DNA of 64,000 nt, taken from positions 8,109,105-8,173,104 of the forward strand of contig JAJEKV010000045.1 of the NCBI GenBank assembly GCA_021234155.1, in the 5' to 3' direction. Source of the stretch: Isoetes taiwanensis. Its lineage: Eukaryota > Streptophyta > Lycopodiopsida > Isoetales > Isoetaceae. The translations under genes and the position numbers were made by a program. Under the pieces are notes generated by a model, which did not search any database, was not told where the DNA came from, and worked only from the letters and a program-made list of their open reading frames with translations. Of the stretch, positions 24,475 through 35,828 are shown piece after piece; position 1 is the stretch's first letter; the number at the start of each line of letters is the position of its first letter.

Positions 24475-24739
24475 CTGATTTTTGGTTGTTTGCTCTTGGG
24501 ACATGGCTGAGAAGTCGCAATTGAAGACACGAAGCAAGTGGAACTGACAGAACAGAGTTTCGATCTATCCTCCTCCTGATGTAGCAATTAAAAGCCAAGA
24601 GCTGCTTTTGCAGTAGCAAGACATTGTTTAGGATCCTTCTGGATGGCCAATAGATTGGAACCCCATTCTTTTGGTTACCATGGCTCTGTATGCTTGTTTA
24701 GAGATGGTGCATCAAGTTATCTATGAAAAGGACTAGGTT

Positions 24740-24805
24740 TCGACCTGCAAAATGTAAATCCTATGAGTTGCTAGGTTCTTAGATAGTTTACATTTTGGAG
24801 GTCGA
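24740..24805. repeat. Stem-loop copy 2
   Basis: TCGACCTGCAAAATGTAAA pairs with TTTACATTTTGGAGGTCGA. The loop contains GAGTTGCTAGGTTCTTA, nearly the same word as in copies 1 and 3, while the stem bases differ in a partly compensating way. Confidence 0.7.
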
Positions 24806-25450
24806 GTTTTGGTCTTTTGCACTTGGGATGCCTGCTTTGATATGGATATGGTTTGTTAGAACCTCCAGGGTGCTTAAGGCAACCAATCTTTGTGCAAAAT
24901 TTGCAAAATAGCATCAATTACATTAGGATCCCTAAAGCAAAATGAGGTAGTTCCACTCAGATCCAATTATCTCAAGCTTTGCTGATCATTTTCAAATGAT
25001 TTTTATAGGAACAATCAGAGAAAAGTTGTTTATGAGACATGGGAAAAAAATTGGCTCAATTTGGATATGAGATGACTGAGAGAATCGGGTTCAAAGTTCG
25101 AATAAAAATTTGACAGTGCACTTCCCTGAGACAAAACAAGGTCTGTATACTCAAATGATGATAATTCAGATTTTACTAATAGTTTTAGATTATTTTTTAA
25201 ATGAATATCGGGAAAAAGTTGTAGAAACATGTGGGAAAAACTTGGCCTAATTTGGAATTAAGATGATGGAGAAAAACGAGTTCAAAATGGATCACAAATT
25301 TTGTCAATGAACTGTCATAGAGAAACAGCAAGCCACACACAGAGTGCAGAGTTACAACAAATAGGGCATCTCATGATTGACAATGTGGCATGCTTGATTT
25401 TGGATTTATGTGCCTCCCAATCTGTAGAATTCAATAGCAGTTTTTGCAGT

Positions 25451-25512
25451 GACCTCTGAGACGTAAACCATGTGAGTTACTAGGTTCTCATAAAATTTAC
25501 ATTTCAGAGGTC
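25451..25512. repeat. Stem-loop copy 3
   Basis: GACCTCTGAGACGTAAA pairs with TTTACATTTCAGAGGTC. The loop contains GAGTTACTAGGTTCTCA, which can itself form a short inner TGAG/CTCA helix. Confidence 0.7.
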
Positions 25513-25514
25513 GA

Positions 25515-26070
25515 ACATGGTCATTTTCATGGATTACTCGGTGCATCATTTCTAAGCGTGCATGCAGAGCCATGGCAACTGAAAAAATGGAATTTGGATC
25601 CAATCAGGAACTTGCACCATGTCGTGACATAGAGGGAAGGTCTTGAGAATACAGATCCCTACCAAAAGTCCTCTTCCAAAGGCCCTGGGGACAAAGGGAC
25701 AACTTCCTCACTCCGGAACTGTGACTTGACTCTGTCAATGAACTCAAAACGTCGACATTACACTGAGGCCCCTAAACACGTCAACGTTACATGTGTCTCG
25801 AACATGCCCCTAGGCCTCCTTTATGGCATACCGAAGGCTAGTTAATGGATCATCATGCCTGCCCATTGGGATATTTTTGGAATTCAATTTTGGAAATTTA
25901 TATCAAGCGTAATTCTAATGATTTAGATGAAGATAAAAGGTAGAAAATCTATCAAAGCATAATTTTGTCCCTTGCCAAACTCCTCTACCAAAAATTCCAA
26001 AGGTTGTCATATTTCTTGCATAAAGTCCTGACCATCATGTCCATGTCACCACCTCTAGCCACGCCCACTT
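25515..26070. other. Unassigned DNA between stem-loops and foldback element
   Basis: No gene recognised. Phrases before the third stem-loop (near 25060-25130 and 25240-25320, ATTTGG-A-AGATGA-GAGA followed by GAGTTCAAA or GGTTCAAA) are also diverged duplicates, so 24.4-25.6 kb is a low-order repeat region with long units. Confidence 0.35.
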
Positions 26071-26361
26071 TATTGGCTACCTAAATTGACTAGAGCACCC
26101 AAGGAGGATCCACTCAAGCGATCCTCTGTGGCTTGAAGGATTCACTCAAGCGAATCCTCCTAGTGGCAAGTGTCAGTTTATAGGCCTATTGTATGCTTTG
26201 ATTGCACTTTATAGGCTTGTTGTAGAGCTTTTTAGGGTGATTTGATTGGAAGATTTACTTAAGCGAATCCTCAGGATTCACTCAAGCGAATCCTCCTATG
26301 GCTTGGAGGATTCACCCAAGTGAATCCTCCTGGTTGCTCTAGTCAGTTTGGGGAGCCGATA
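26071..26361. mobile_element. Small foldback/MITE-like element rich in CAAGCGAATCC words
   Basis: The left arm (TATTGGCTACC, TTGACTAGAGCACCC, GGAGGAT) is inverted at the right end (ATCCTCC, TTGCTCTAGTCAGTTTGG, GGAGCCGATA). Inside, palindromic units of the type GGATTCACTCAAGCGAATCC occur four to five times near both ends. No target duplication was recognised. Confidence 0.65.
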
Positions 26362-26529
26362 GCAGCGCCGATCTAGCCATGTCACCCAAAATTTGCCAAC
26401 ATCACCCAATGAAAAGACCAAAGATGAACATCTTTTCATTTTTGGCCTAGTCAAAACTTGACCTTGCTTACTTGACATGCCATGTCACCCCTTGGAGTGC
26501 CACATCATCTTTTCCATGCTGTTTGTTGG

Positions 26530-26660
26530 TGCCACAAGTCTCAAAGATGCTACATTGGCTCAAACATGCCATATACGCTCAAACATGCGACGTACCTGGG
26601 CTCAAATATGCCACGTGACTTCATCATGTCCCTAGGCTCGGACATGTCACAGGGGATCAT
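26530..26660. repeat. Isolated degenerate minisatellite units
   Basis: Several CTCAAACATGCCA- and CTCAAATATGCCACG-type units repeat the motif of the 22.5-24.2 kb array about 2.4 kb away, suggesting the array once extended further or was split by later insertions. Confidence 0.65.
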
Positions 26661-26699
26661 AAAAAAGCTCTTTCAAGTGATATATAATGACAAACTGTC

Positions 26700-28480
26700 T
26701 AGATAGAGGTACTGACGATTTTGAAGCATAGCCACTAGAGTCATAAAAATACATGATTTATTTATTTTAAGAATGAGATAAGATCTCGTATGAAATATAA
26801 CTCGAGTCTGAATGGGGATACTGTTGATGCCCCATGGAAAAAAGGGACATCATGGGATGGGGGCATGGGATGACGTGACTATGGCTAGTATATACAACGC
26901 TCAATATTTATACGATATGACTCGTAGCCAAGAAACTGTAGAACTTTGTCATGTGTATCGCACCATTGAAAGTTGCAAGTACTATTGTTCTGTAAATTTA
27001 ATTGCAGTAGATGTAGAGTATATCATGTATAATAACCACAATTAAATCACGATCGATATATCTTCTTGCAAGCTCCATATACAACATGTGATATCTCTTT
27101 CATATGAATATTTTTAATTTCAAGAGAGCTTCTTTTCAACAAATATATACAAACAAATCTAGGAATTTGTCCTGGTCCAATATGCAAACAAATATATATG
27201 TTGTTAATTATTCCCTCCAAAGGGGCATGATGATAATCTATGTGATTTGTTCCCATCAACAAAATGGAAGTTGGGTCGCTGTTTTGAATGTGGTGTCGCC
27301 ACGTATCATATCTCTACAACGCGGAATGGAATTAGGCTCAACCATTCCGCTAAAAAGAACCGGACGAAGCGGTAAACTTCCGACATATTTTCAGCGTAAG
27401 CTCTGTTTTGTGCCGAATCTACAGCAAAAGATAAAAAATGTGGCAATAGATCTATACCAGATGCTCTTAGCTCTGTTCTAACCGATCTCTGTTCTGTTCC
27501 CTGTTAAGCTTTGTTTAGCTCTGTTAAAATCTGTTTTAGCTCTGTTATGTGCCAGATCTACACCATAAGATCTAGCAAAAATATCTACACCAGATGATTT
27601 TGCTACCTGTGCCGGATCTACATCGGATTTACACCAAAAGCTCTGCCAGATCTAAAAAGTCTACAACAAAAGAACAACGGTTGAAGCTCAAAAAACGGCT
27701 CCCAAACTTCCATTTTGTAGAGGAACGAATAATTCCTTTCACTTAAATGCGTATTCGGACCCTCACCGCCGCCGGTCAGGAGCCCTAGCATTTGTTGCGG
27801 AAAGGGAGCCCCCATTTCCGTTCCTCTATACATAATCTCCTTTAATATAGGTCGTGGATGTGGATTGAATGTCTATTTGAGGATTAATTTTTTAGCGACA
27901 TGATACTATATATGGCTAACATATTCAAAAGATTATGGCAAAAGAAGCATCTTGCATCCTTTTTTCTTTTCGTAGGAATTTGTTATAGTTACATTGGTGA
28001 CATATATATTAAGATCGAACAATTATTTAAAAAATATTGGCTAACTGTAGTGTTAAGAACCATGTGGCTATATCCATGGCACATTCTGATGACGTCTTAG
28101 AACCATAAAAAACACACTAAGTTTGGGGACTTGAAAGAATTTTCAAGTTTGAACACTGAACACTGCCAATAATTTTGACACTGCCTTCCACACGTGCACA
28201 CACACAATATGTCGAAAATATATCTTGGCATTAGCTATTGGATTAGGATGTATAGTTCTTTAATCGGATTCTTGCACCTTTTACTAGTACATGGCAAGCT
28301 ATTTTAAAACTACATGTCCACTTGTCTTTTCGTACTGGTTAAACCCTTGCTAGGGTTTTATAATATTAGAATTGAACTTATCTAGAGAAGGAAAGAACCC
28401 ATCTAACCCAGCGGCCAGCTTCAAAGCAGGTGGAGGATGAAATTGGCTTCCAGTTATTATTTTGTGTATTTTTGTTACGT
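26700..28480. other. Intergenic DNA with short low-order repeats
   Basis: At about 27400-27660 the words AGCTCTGTT and GCCAGATCTACACC recur many times. At 27708-27832 an inverted pair (GTAGAGGAACGAA and TTCCGTTCCTCTATAC) is about 110 bp apart. No gene was recognised. Confidence 0.4.
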
Positions 28481-28482
28481 CG

Positions 28483-28642
28483 CTTTGCAAATTAAAATAA
28501 ACACCTTGACTATGCATCCCATGTCTTTCCCACGTTTGTCTTCCCATAGTTTTATAGAGTCTCTTTGTAAATTAAAATAAACACCTTGACTACGCACCCC
28601 ATGTCTTTCCCACGTTTGTCTTCCCATAGTTTGTAGAATCTC
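28483..28642. repeat. 80-bp tandem duplication
   Basis: Two adjacent copies of a unit containing AAATTAAAATAAACACCTTG and CATGTCTTTCCCACG differ at a handful of sites. Confidence 0.88.
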
Positions 28643-28750
28643 TTAAAGGACCCATACCATTCAACTAAAAAGCCAATCGTCCCAAAAAGATTGTCCTCAG
28701 AATCGCAGGCATACACATATAATCCCTTCCCTATACACCCACAATCTATA

Positions 28751-29508
28751 CGGTGCCTTTTTTGGCTCCCGAAATCGGGGTCTCGCGCGGACCAAAATTG
28801 CTTAAGCGATTTTGAGGAAATCGCTTAAGCGATTTTCAAAGGGGAAGGTGAAAATCGCTTAAGCGATTTTCGCCGGCTTTCTGGCTTCTTCAGAACTTAA
28901 CCAAGAAAATCGATCCCAAGTGTTCGACGAAAACTGGATCGGAGACCCACGATCTGCTCAAGAATAACCGCATTCTTTAGAAGCGAGATGATGATCATGG
29001 TCGTAATTCTATATTCTGGACGGCGAAACCCTGGAACGCAAACATATAATGCTGCACAAAAACGCCTAAATCTGCCAGAAAATAACCTGGCTAAAAGTCG
29101 AAAACCGGCCCATAATCTACCGCAAGTTAGCATCATCCTTATCACACGCATAAAAACCCGTAAATCCCAACCAAAACGACACAAAAATCCTCCCAATTGG
29201 TAAGGAAGAGAAATCTGCAGTTGTCGAAGGGGTGAATGGAATTGAATTCTCGCACGTAAAATGAGCACAAGGCCTCAACAGTGATGCATGACGATTTGGT
29301 GATGCGCATCATTTGAATTTGCTCGCGAAGTTGAAGTCTTGTCGGAAGAATCGCGAATCAGGCGAAAATCAAAGAAAATCGAAAATCAGAAAATCGCAGA
29401 AAATGGCTTTATGCATACAAAAAAAATCGCTTTTTTATTTTTCATCCTTAAAATCGCTTAAAAGCGATTTTCTAAGGCCAAGACCCATTTCGAGCCAAAA
29501 AGACCCCG
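28751..29508. mobile_element. Non-autonomous Mutator-like element (MULE)
   Basis: A 758-bp element is flanked by an exact 9-bp direct repeat CAATCTATA (28742-28750 and 29509-29517), the length made by Mutator-superfamily transposases. Its ends are inverted: CGGTGCCTTTTTTGGCTC at the left and the complement of CGGGGTCTTTTTGGCTC at the right, extending through GAAAT-GGGTCT for about 35 bp. Next to both termini lie copies of the palindrome AATCGCTTAAGCGATTTT. No transposase is encoded. The central 28.9-29.3 kb has long open frames on both strands without recognised domain; captured host DNA is possible. Confidence 0.85.
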
Positions 29509-29885
29509 CAATCTATATGGCGAGGGGAATAATTATTTCTCTGCAACATTTATATTAGAAATTATTTCATCTTGAAATGCCCAATGGAGTTAGAAAAACA
29601 CCTTCACTATATTCATGCCACGACAAAGACAAAGACATGTCCATAATACTTGGGGTTCTAACAAACACCAAGCTAAATAAATCTATACTAGAAGATTAAA
29701 TGATATATGCTCGATCTACCCCTTTATTATTTTAGCCAAGATGGACGGTCCAGATTTTGCCATGAAACGAACGGTTTAGATATCGATTCTTATCCTCGCA
29801 TATGATTGGTCAATACTTTCCCTCCTTGGTCGCCCATAATCATTTGCTTGCTTTTCATGCACCGCCTAACTCTGCCTGCTTCAGA

Positions 29886-30033
29886 CAGGTTTTCCCATTG
29901 CAAAGCTCATACTTCGTCTTCAATTTGCCCTGCTCAAGCCTTGGCGCTCAGATTTTCCCATGGCAAAGCTCATATTCTGCCTTCGATTTGCCCTGCTCGG
30001 CCTTGGCGCGCAGGTTTTCCCATGTCGAAGCTT
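29886..30033. repeat. 63-bp tandem repeat, 2.4 copies
   Basis: Units starting CAGGTTTTCCCATTGC begin at 29886, 29949 and 30011. Overlapping plus-strand frames (29802-30165) cross the repeat; its unit length is a multiple of three for the first step and 62 for the second, so repetition alone may explain the frames. Confidence 0.85.
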
Positions 30034-30169
30034 TCTTGGCTATGGCGATGGCAAATCTGGCAGCGGCTTGAAGGCTTTGGCAAAACCAACATTGTGTTTG
30101 AAGGCGAAGGCTGCCAAGGTCCCTGTCAGTGTGAGATTTCTTTGAATGTTTTATCTTACTTGTAGAGGC

Positions 30170-31075
30170 TGCTACTGATTTGAATCATCTTCATATATTC
30201 GATAGATGGCTTCAAGAAGGGGATTTCAGCTTTTTTGGGTTTGATTCTGGTAGTGGGAGGCTTTGTGCATGAGATTTTAGGGCAGACAGGGGTCTGGCTT
30301 ACCTCAACAAAAGGCTGGAGCAGGGGAAGGCAATCATGGATCCCTCTTTGAATCTGTAGGCAAAATGATAAGCCAAGCTCTTTATGCCGTCATAGCCATC
30401 CGGGCCCGAACTTACAACCTCACCATAGATCTAACACTCGGGTTTCGTCATGCTCAGATTTCCTTTTTTTTTTTTTTATGGATATGGGGAGCCTCTGTTT
30501 CTGGAAGATGACAAACATAATGCAGAGGCAAAAATCATCTTCTTTGGCTGCTATAGAGGATGCCTTGTGCGGTAGCATTGTTCAACCCTAACTAGAAGTT
30601 GGAGGCAGAGAACAACCCATGTAGAAGATCAAATGTCCAAGACAAAGATGTTGATTTTGTTGTTGATAATGATCGGTTTGAAAATGATGATGATGAACGA
30701 GTTTCAAGGTCCAGAAAGAAATGAAACGTTGGTAAAGGTAAACTCGTTTTAGAGGACGAGAATGATGAATTTGCTCTTTATGATGAATTTGCTCTTTGCA
30801 CAAAAAGATGGCACCCAGCTTCATTCTTTGTGGCATGCTTCTAAAAAATTGTGCTTGTACTTTTTCCTTTCTAGAATCCCATACAAATGGGTTGTATATG
30901 ATCCCAAATTTACACCTGATGCAAAAAGGATTCAGAAATGATGAAAATTGTGTAAACTTTACATTGATGAAAAAGGATTTGAAACTGATGAAAATTGTGT
31001 AAAAGTTACCATGCTTGAAAACAATAAATAAATGATATTAAATGTTATGGTAAAAACCAATGCTTATTTTCAAAT
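30170..31075. other. Intergenic DNA, nothing recognised
   Basis: Contains a T-run at 30464-30477 and a short duplication near 30760-30800 (TGATGAATTTGCTCTTT twice). No supported gene. Confidence 0.4.
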
Positions 31076-31079
31076 ATTC

Positions 31080-31500
31080 AACTCGTAGTTTTTTTTAAGA
31101 CCATATCTATTAGCCACGTGTTATATTGAAAAAAAAGACACCACATGAAAATATGTGTGATATTGAAAAACTAACACATAAAAACAACACTTAGAAAATA
31201 TGTTGTTAACAAATGTAGGTTTTATGCAAGACAATACTAAAAAACAATAGCTATTTTTGAAAAACCACATTTTTTAGCTTAAAACCACGTATTATTTTTT
31301 GAGAAAGCCAACACATGGAAATGATATAGTTTAAGAAAAAAATTAAGAAAACTATGCGTAGTTTTTAGCAAAGCCGGACAAAATTCTCTACGTGGTTTTT
31401 TAGTGTTGTTTTTTTTGCAAAACAACAGTTAAAAACAACATGTAGAACTTTCAAATTTTATTAAGAACCACATGTCTATTTTTTTGGAACGCAACGCTTG
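31080..31500. repeat. AT-rich array, left member of a mirrored pair
   Basis: Words such as CGTAGTTTTTAGCAAAG, CTACGTGGTTTTTTAG and AACAACATGTAG recur irregularly. The phrase CGTAGTTTTTAGCAAAGCCG followed by GACAAAATTC at about 31356-31390 is repeated near 35486-35515. Confidence 0.7.
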
Positions 31501-31554
31501 AAAACTACAGCTAACAACACGATGGTTCTAAGTGCTCCCTATTTGGGTTGGGCT

Positions 31555-32028
31555 CCCATGGAAACCCTTCCTATTTTCCATGGAAACCCTTCCAATTTTC
31601 CATGGAAAATAGGAAGGGTTTCCATGGAAACCCTTCCGGCTTTCATTAAAACCGGGAAGGGTTTCATGAAACCCTTCCTATTTTCCATGGAAACCCTTCC
31701 TATTTTCCATGTTTGGAAAATAGGAAGGGTTTCCATGGAAACCCTTCCTGGTTTTAATGGAAAATTGGAAGGGTTTCCAATTTGAAAATCGGAAGGGTTT
31801 CCCCGGAAAATGGGAAGGGTTTCCATTTTTTTTTTTTTTTTTTTTTTTTATGCGCCGCCTTAACAACACCTGGACGCCGCCATTAATGGTGCACGCTTAT
31901 GCACGCTCATAAATATGCACGACAATCAAGAATTTAAATTTAAATTCAAATGGAAACCCTTCCTATTTTCCAAACCCATGGGAAAATAGGAAGGGTTTCC
32001 ACAAATGGGGGAAAATAGGAAGGGTTTC
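31555..32028. repeat. Palindromic GGAAACCCTTCC array
   Basis: Units of the type CCATGGAAACCCTTCC and GGAAGGGTTTCCATGG occur in both orientations at 31555-31828 and again at 31948-32028, so each strand can fold on itself over hundreds of bases. A T-run of more than 20 bases lies at about 31828-31850. Frames read on both strands are repeat artefacts. Confidence 0.9.
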
Positions 32029-33344
32029 CACGTATCTTCAAAAAAATTTTAAGGGCTCTTCTTGCGCTTTGCTCTCCGCCATTGCTCGGTTCCGCAGATA
32101 GCCCTGCACCTGTGAAGTTCAAAGGGTCTTATGCACAGTCGCAGGCTGCTGCACGGGCACCTCTCTATCCATCTAGATCGCCTGGCCCACTTCGACAAGA
32201 ACCACCTCTCCACGCCGGAGGTAGGCCAAGGGGTGGAACAAGCATACGTTTGAAGTTTCCCGGGGACGAAGAAATTTAGAAACGATTTTATGTTGTACTC
32301 TACTATGCTGCATCATGACACTATGATATACTAATTTGTGTTGCTTAACCCTTGTCTTTTTTAAATATTGTTGCGTCGTACAAGCAAGAGACCAAAAGAA
32401 AAGAAGAAACAAACTCAAGTAAATGGTAAATGTAAAAAGAAGAACAAACTCAAGTACTTGATAAATGTGGAAAGAATAGGAAGCAACAGAAAAATGATGA
32501 GGAAAAGCTCGTTGGATTTTATGGAGGGAGTCCATGCCTTTTATAGTTCTTCATCCTCAATCAATTTAATATTTAGCCTGTTAATGGAATCATGTCATGT
32601 GAGTCAATTTGTTGCTGCAATTGGAATCATGGCATGTGAATCAATCCATGTTCCATAGGATCACAGATATGGCACAAAGCATAAAGATTGCAACATCAAC
32701 AACATGAACTTATGATAAAAGGAAAGGGCAACATTTATTTGGAATGTCAATTTATAGTCTCCATTTATAATTTTATAATTTGGTTAACTCCTTATCATAA
32801 TTAACTGGATAGTCAATATTAGAAAGCAATAATACCTCATTACTAAGCATCCATAAACATCTTACAACACTATCACAAACAAGCAAAGGAAGATAAGAGA
32901 GCCTAATTGTTTGATTGTTAATCTTGTGGATATAGTGGATCTCCCTAATCTTGCAACGCTCGTGGGAAAACCAATGAATGAAAAATAATACAATTTACAG
33001 GACATGTACATAATTTTGTTACACTAAACTAAGTGAAGCCGTTTCAATTCCAGTGAAAATGTTGGACTAGATAGCAAAGTGTTTTGAGCAATCGTTCTCA
33101 CTTCTGACTAACCTTGAGCATCGTTTTCATATCCAAATAACTGCCCAAAGTGATGCTCCTCCCTTAATCAGATAATTTGCATTTGCCTCTGAGGCCAGAA
33201 ATGATTATTTCTTTGCATCTATAGCATAAAAACAATGCTATGCCATGATATGTGCTCCATCACTTCCTGAATGAAATAGATAAAAGATTTCAAGGAGCAT
33301 ACCATTACGAGCTAAGTGGCAAAGAATAATCTCAAAGTGTTGTC
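32029..33344. other. Region inside the repeat bracket, no gene recognised
   Basis: A GC-richer block at 32050-32275 is open on both strands (plus frame 32082-32279; minus frame ending at 32173), but neither reading shows a known domain. The rest is AT-rich. Confidence 0.35.
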
Positions 33345-34820
33345 ATATCCACCATGAATCATACATAAGGTTTGCAAGGACCCATGACAGTGCTCCTTCC
33401 CACCTTGTTACCTGCAAAGATAAAATGAGATGTAAATCCTCTGGCACAGTTTAAAGAAAATATGGTCTTGATTCAGTAGTTCCAGAAAGCTATGCACATT
33501 GCCAGAAGTCTTACCAAAACAAGTCTCGCATGGATTGTTAGACACATATTTCTGAATTTTAGGCATGATTCGTGTTTATCTCATTAAAGGATATAGGGTG
33601 CTACATGGCCGGAGCTCTAGCTATCTTATTCTTATGCAAACAGGTCACTTTCCTTAAAATAAAGTTTATGATTCAGGAAATTGGAAGCTTATGTTATCAA
33701 TCTTACAGAAATGATTACCTCTGGTCTTTCCAACATTGCGCTAATTTGCTGAAATTAATCTAATAAGCTGTTATAGAGTGTGACAGATACAGACATAGAC
33801 AGGTTCCCATTCTGAGTGGTTAAATTAGACACGTCGGATATATCAGGTCTCCTTTAAATGTTTCAGCAATAGCTGGTCTACCACATAGATATGAAATATT
33901 CAGAATAGAACTTACTAAGCTTGCTTGCCTAATACAGAGGCATAGGCTGGGTTGCAAATGTATTTTGCTGAAATTCCTTTTCAAAGTGACCTTGCTCTGT
34001 AGATAAGAAAGTAAAAAATAGATCCGTTTGAAAGGCGAGGATTGATATGAACCAAAGAACTGCATAATGCTGCATGCAAAAAGCTGAGGATATGGGAAAC
34101 AGGACATGCAAAGAATGTCTATTACAAGTTTCTATGGGCAAAAATGCTTGCTCACCTGGAAAAAGTTGGGCAGAGGAATTTCTACACTCAAATCCTTCTA
34201 TTCTTCCTGGTTTTGAGTCACAAAATGCCTGTTGCCTTTTGATGTTTTGCATTCAAAAGTGCCCTTTTGATCTTCTTCGGCAGAGGCCCATCGTAGCAAG
34301 CCGGAAATACTTCCACGACCTCTTCTTGACCATTAGAATTCAAAATTATCCAAAATAAGATATTAAAATCCTTCGCACTTCATGAAAACCTCAGCGGTGC
34401 ATGAACGTTTTCCCTGCGGAAGAAAAATGAGGTTTTATAAAGCTTGAAGAAGCCCTCAATAACTCAAAAAAAATCTCGCTGGCTATTCATAGCTCACTTA
34501 CCGATTCCAGGAATCAGCCCAGGATCTTAAGAAATTTGTGATCTGAAAACAATCGAACTCAAACAAAAATTTGTACATAAGTTTTTCAGGCTTCAATGCT
34601 TCTGAATGAGAAAATAACTCACAAAAAATCCAAAAAACTGGCCTTTACCTGCAAAACACTTCTTGTATAGAATGAAGCAATTATACTCTGGTTTAGATAA
34701 TCGCCACAGTGCCGGATGAATAAGCCTTCTGGCAAACAAGAGCAAGAGCTCATCTGGAAACACCACCTGGAAGACCGGAATCCAGACACGGCCGTCAGAT
34801 TCGACCGCAAAAAACAAAGA
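33345..34820 (-). pseudogene. Possible exons of an unidentified host gene inside the repeat bracket
   Basis: Four minus-strand pieces look exon-like. A frame ending at about 34651 (QSIIASFYTRSVLQ) stops at a GCAG/GTAAAG donor. A 45-base piece near 34545-34501 (ITNFLRSWADSWNR) lies between TTTTCAG and GTAAGTGA and joins in frame. A short piece near 34413-34392 (ENVHAPLR) follows a TTCCGCAG acceptor and also joins in frame. A terminal piece at 33415-33345 (VTRWEGALSWVLANLMYDSW, then WI and stop) follows TTTGCAG. I do not recognise the family and cannot connect the last two pieces with certainty. All lie between the two GGAAGGGTTTCC zones. Confidence 0.35.
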
Positions 34821-35235
34821 TTATATCGTGGGACCTAAACAAAGGCATTTTATTCAGATTCAACCATCAGAACCTGTAGGCAGAGCAGAAACATTAGAGT
34901 AGAATCGGCCTCACCAATTATTTCCATGGCAGCCGAGAATTTTTCCTACAGAGCCTGAACTTTTCCTACAGAGAGCCTGAACTCCTGCTCAATCTTTCTA
35001 TAAAACACGTGAACTCCTGCTCAATCTTTTATAAAACTGAATCTTCAAGCGCTCCTCAATCCGTCAAGCGACTGAATCTCATGCAAGGAAGCAAAACCGA
35101 TCCGTCCGCCGGAGGAAGAGGAAGAAAAAAAAAAATTACTTTTCTTGAATAGGCTCTTACCAGAGCCGTAGAAAATTAATTACAAGCATTAATTAACGGT
35201 GGTTGCGTTGGATAACTAAAAATATAATTTTTTTG

Positions 35236-35525
35236 CGGAAACCCTACCGTGCTTCAGTGGAAACCCTTCCGGTTTTCACGGAAATTTGGAAGGGTTTCCA
35301 CAAATGAAATTTGGAAGGGTTTCCCTTTTTTTTTTAATAACCCCAATCGGGGGGAGATAGTGTGAGCGGCTAACAACATGTAGAAACACATGCTACTTTC
35401 TATGTGTAGATAATCTTGACAAAATTCTACGTGTAGACTTTTTGCACAAAAAAACCACGTGTATAAAAATTTGGCTAAAAACCACACGTAGTTTTTAGCA
35501 AAGTCGAACAAAATTCACCACGTAG
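35236..35525. repeat. Right member of the mirrored repeat pair
   Basis: GGAAACCCTTCC/GGAAGGGTTTCC units occupy 35236-35325, then AACAACATGTAGAAAC, TTCTACGTGTAG and CACGTAGTTTTT words run to 35525. Zone order is the mirror of 31080-32028. Confidence 0.8.
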
Positions 35526-35632
35526 TTTTTGGGTTGCCCCTAGGGGGGCAAACCCTTGTTTATGTGGGCTTTTGGCATATCCTAGGTATATTCTTGAATA
35601 TCCCTAGTATATGCTGGTGACTGCTAAAAACC
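35526..35632 (-). repeat. Right copy of the ~106-bp inverted terminus
   Basis: The plus strand reads GGGTTGCCCCTAGGGGGGCA, then the complement of CTAGGATATGCCAAAAGCCC. It matches 22451-22556 in reverse complement over about 100 bases. The AT-rich array abuts its inner edge. Confidence 0.8.
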
Positions 35633-35828
35633 TCCTATTTCCTGTAAACTGGCGGTCAGCTTCGACGTCTCATTTCTGGAAGCGAACCGGGTAACTGGCA
35701 AGGCAGGGATCGGCGGTTCAATCTGATCGGGCAGGGATCTGATCGAAAGGATATGGATTTGTGAGGTTTGGGGATGAATCAGAAAGATGACAAACTATGA
35801 CAGAAATGAATGGTATGTATTGCTCCAG

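Noticed and set aside
29802-30165. Overlapping frames as a conserved protein gene
   Set aside because: They cross a 63-bp tandem repeat, are open in three phases and match no family.
31498-31869. Frames on both strands reading METLPIFHGNPSNF
   Set aside because: Both strands give the same protein because the DNA is a palindromic GGAAACCCTTCC array.
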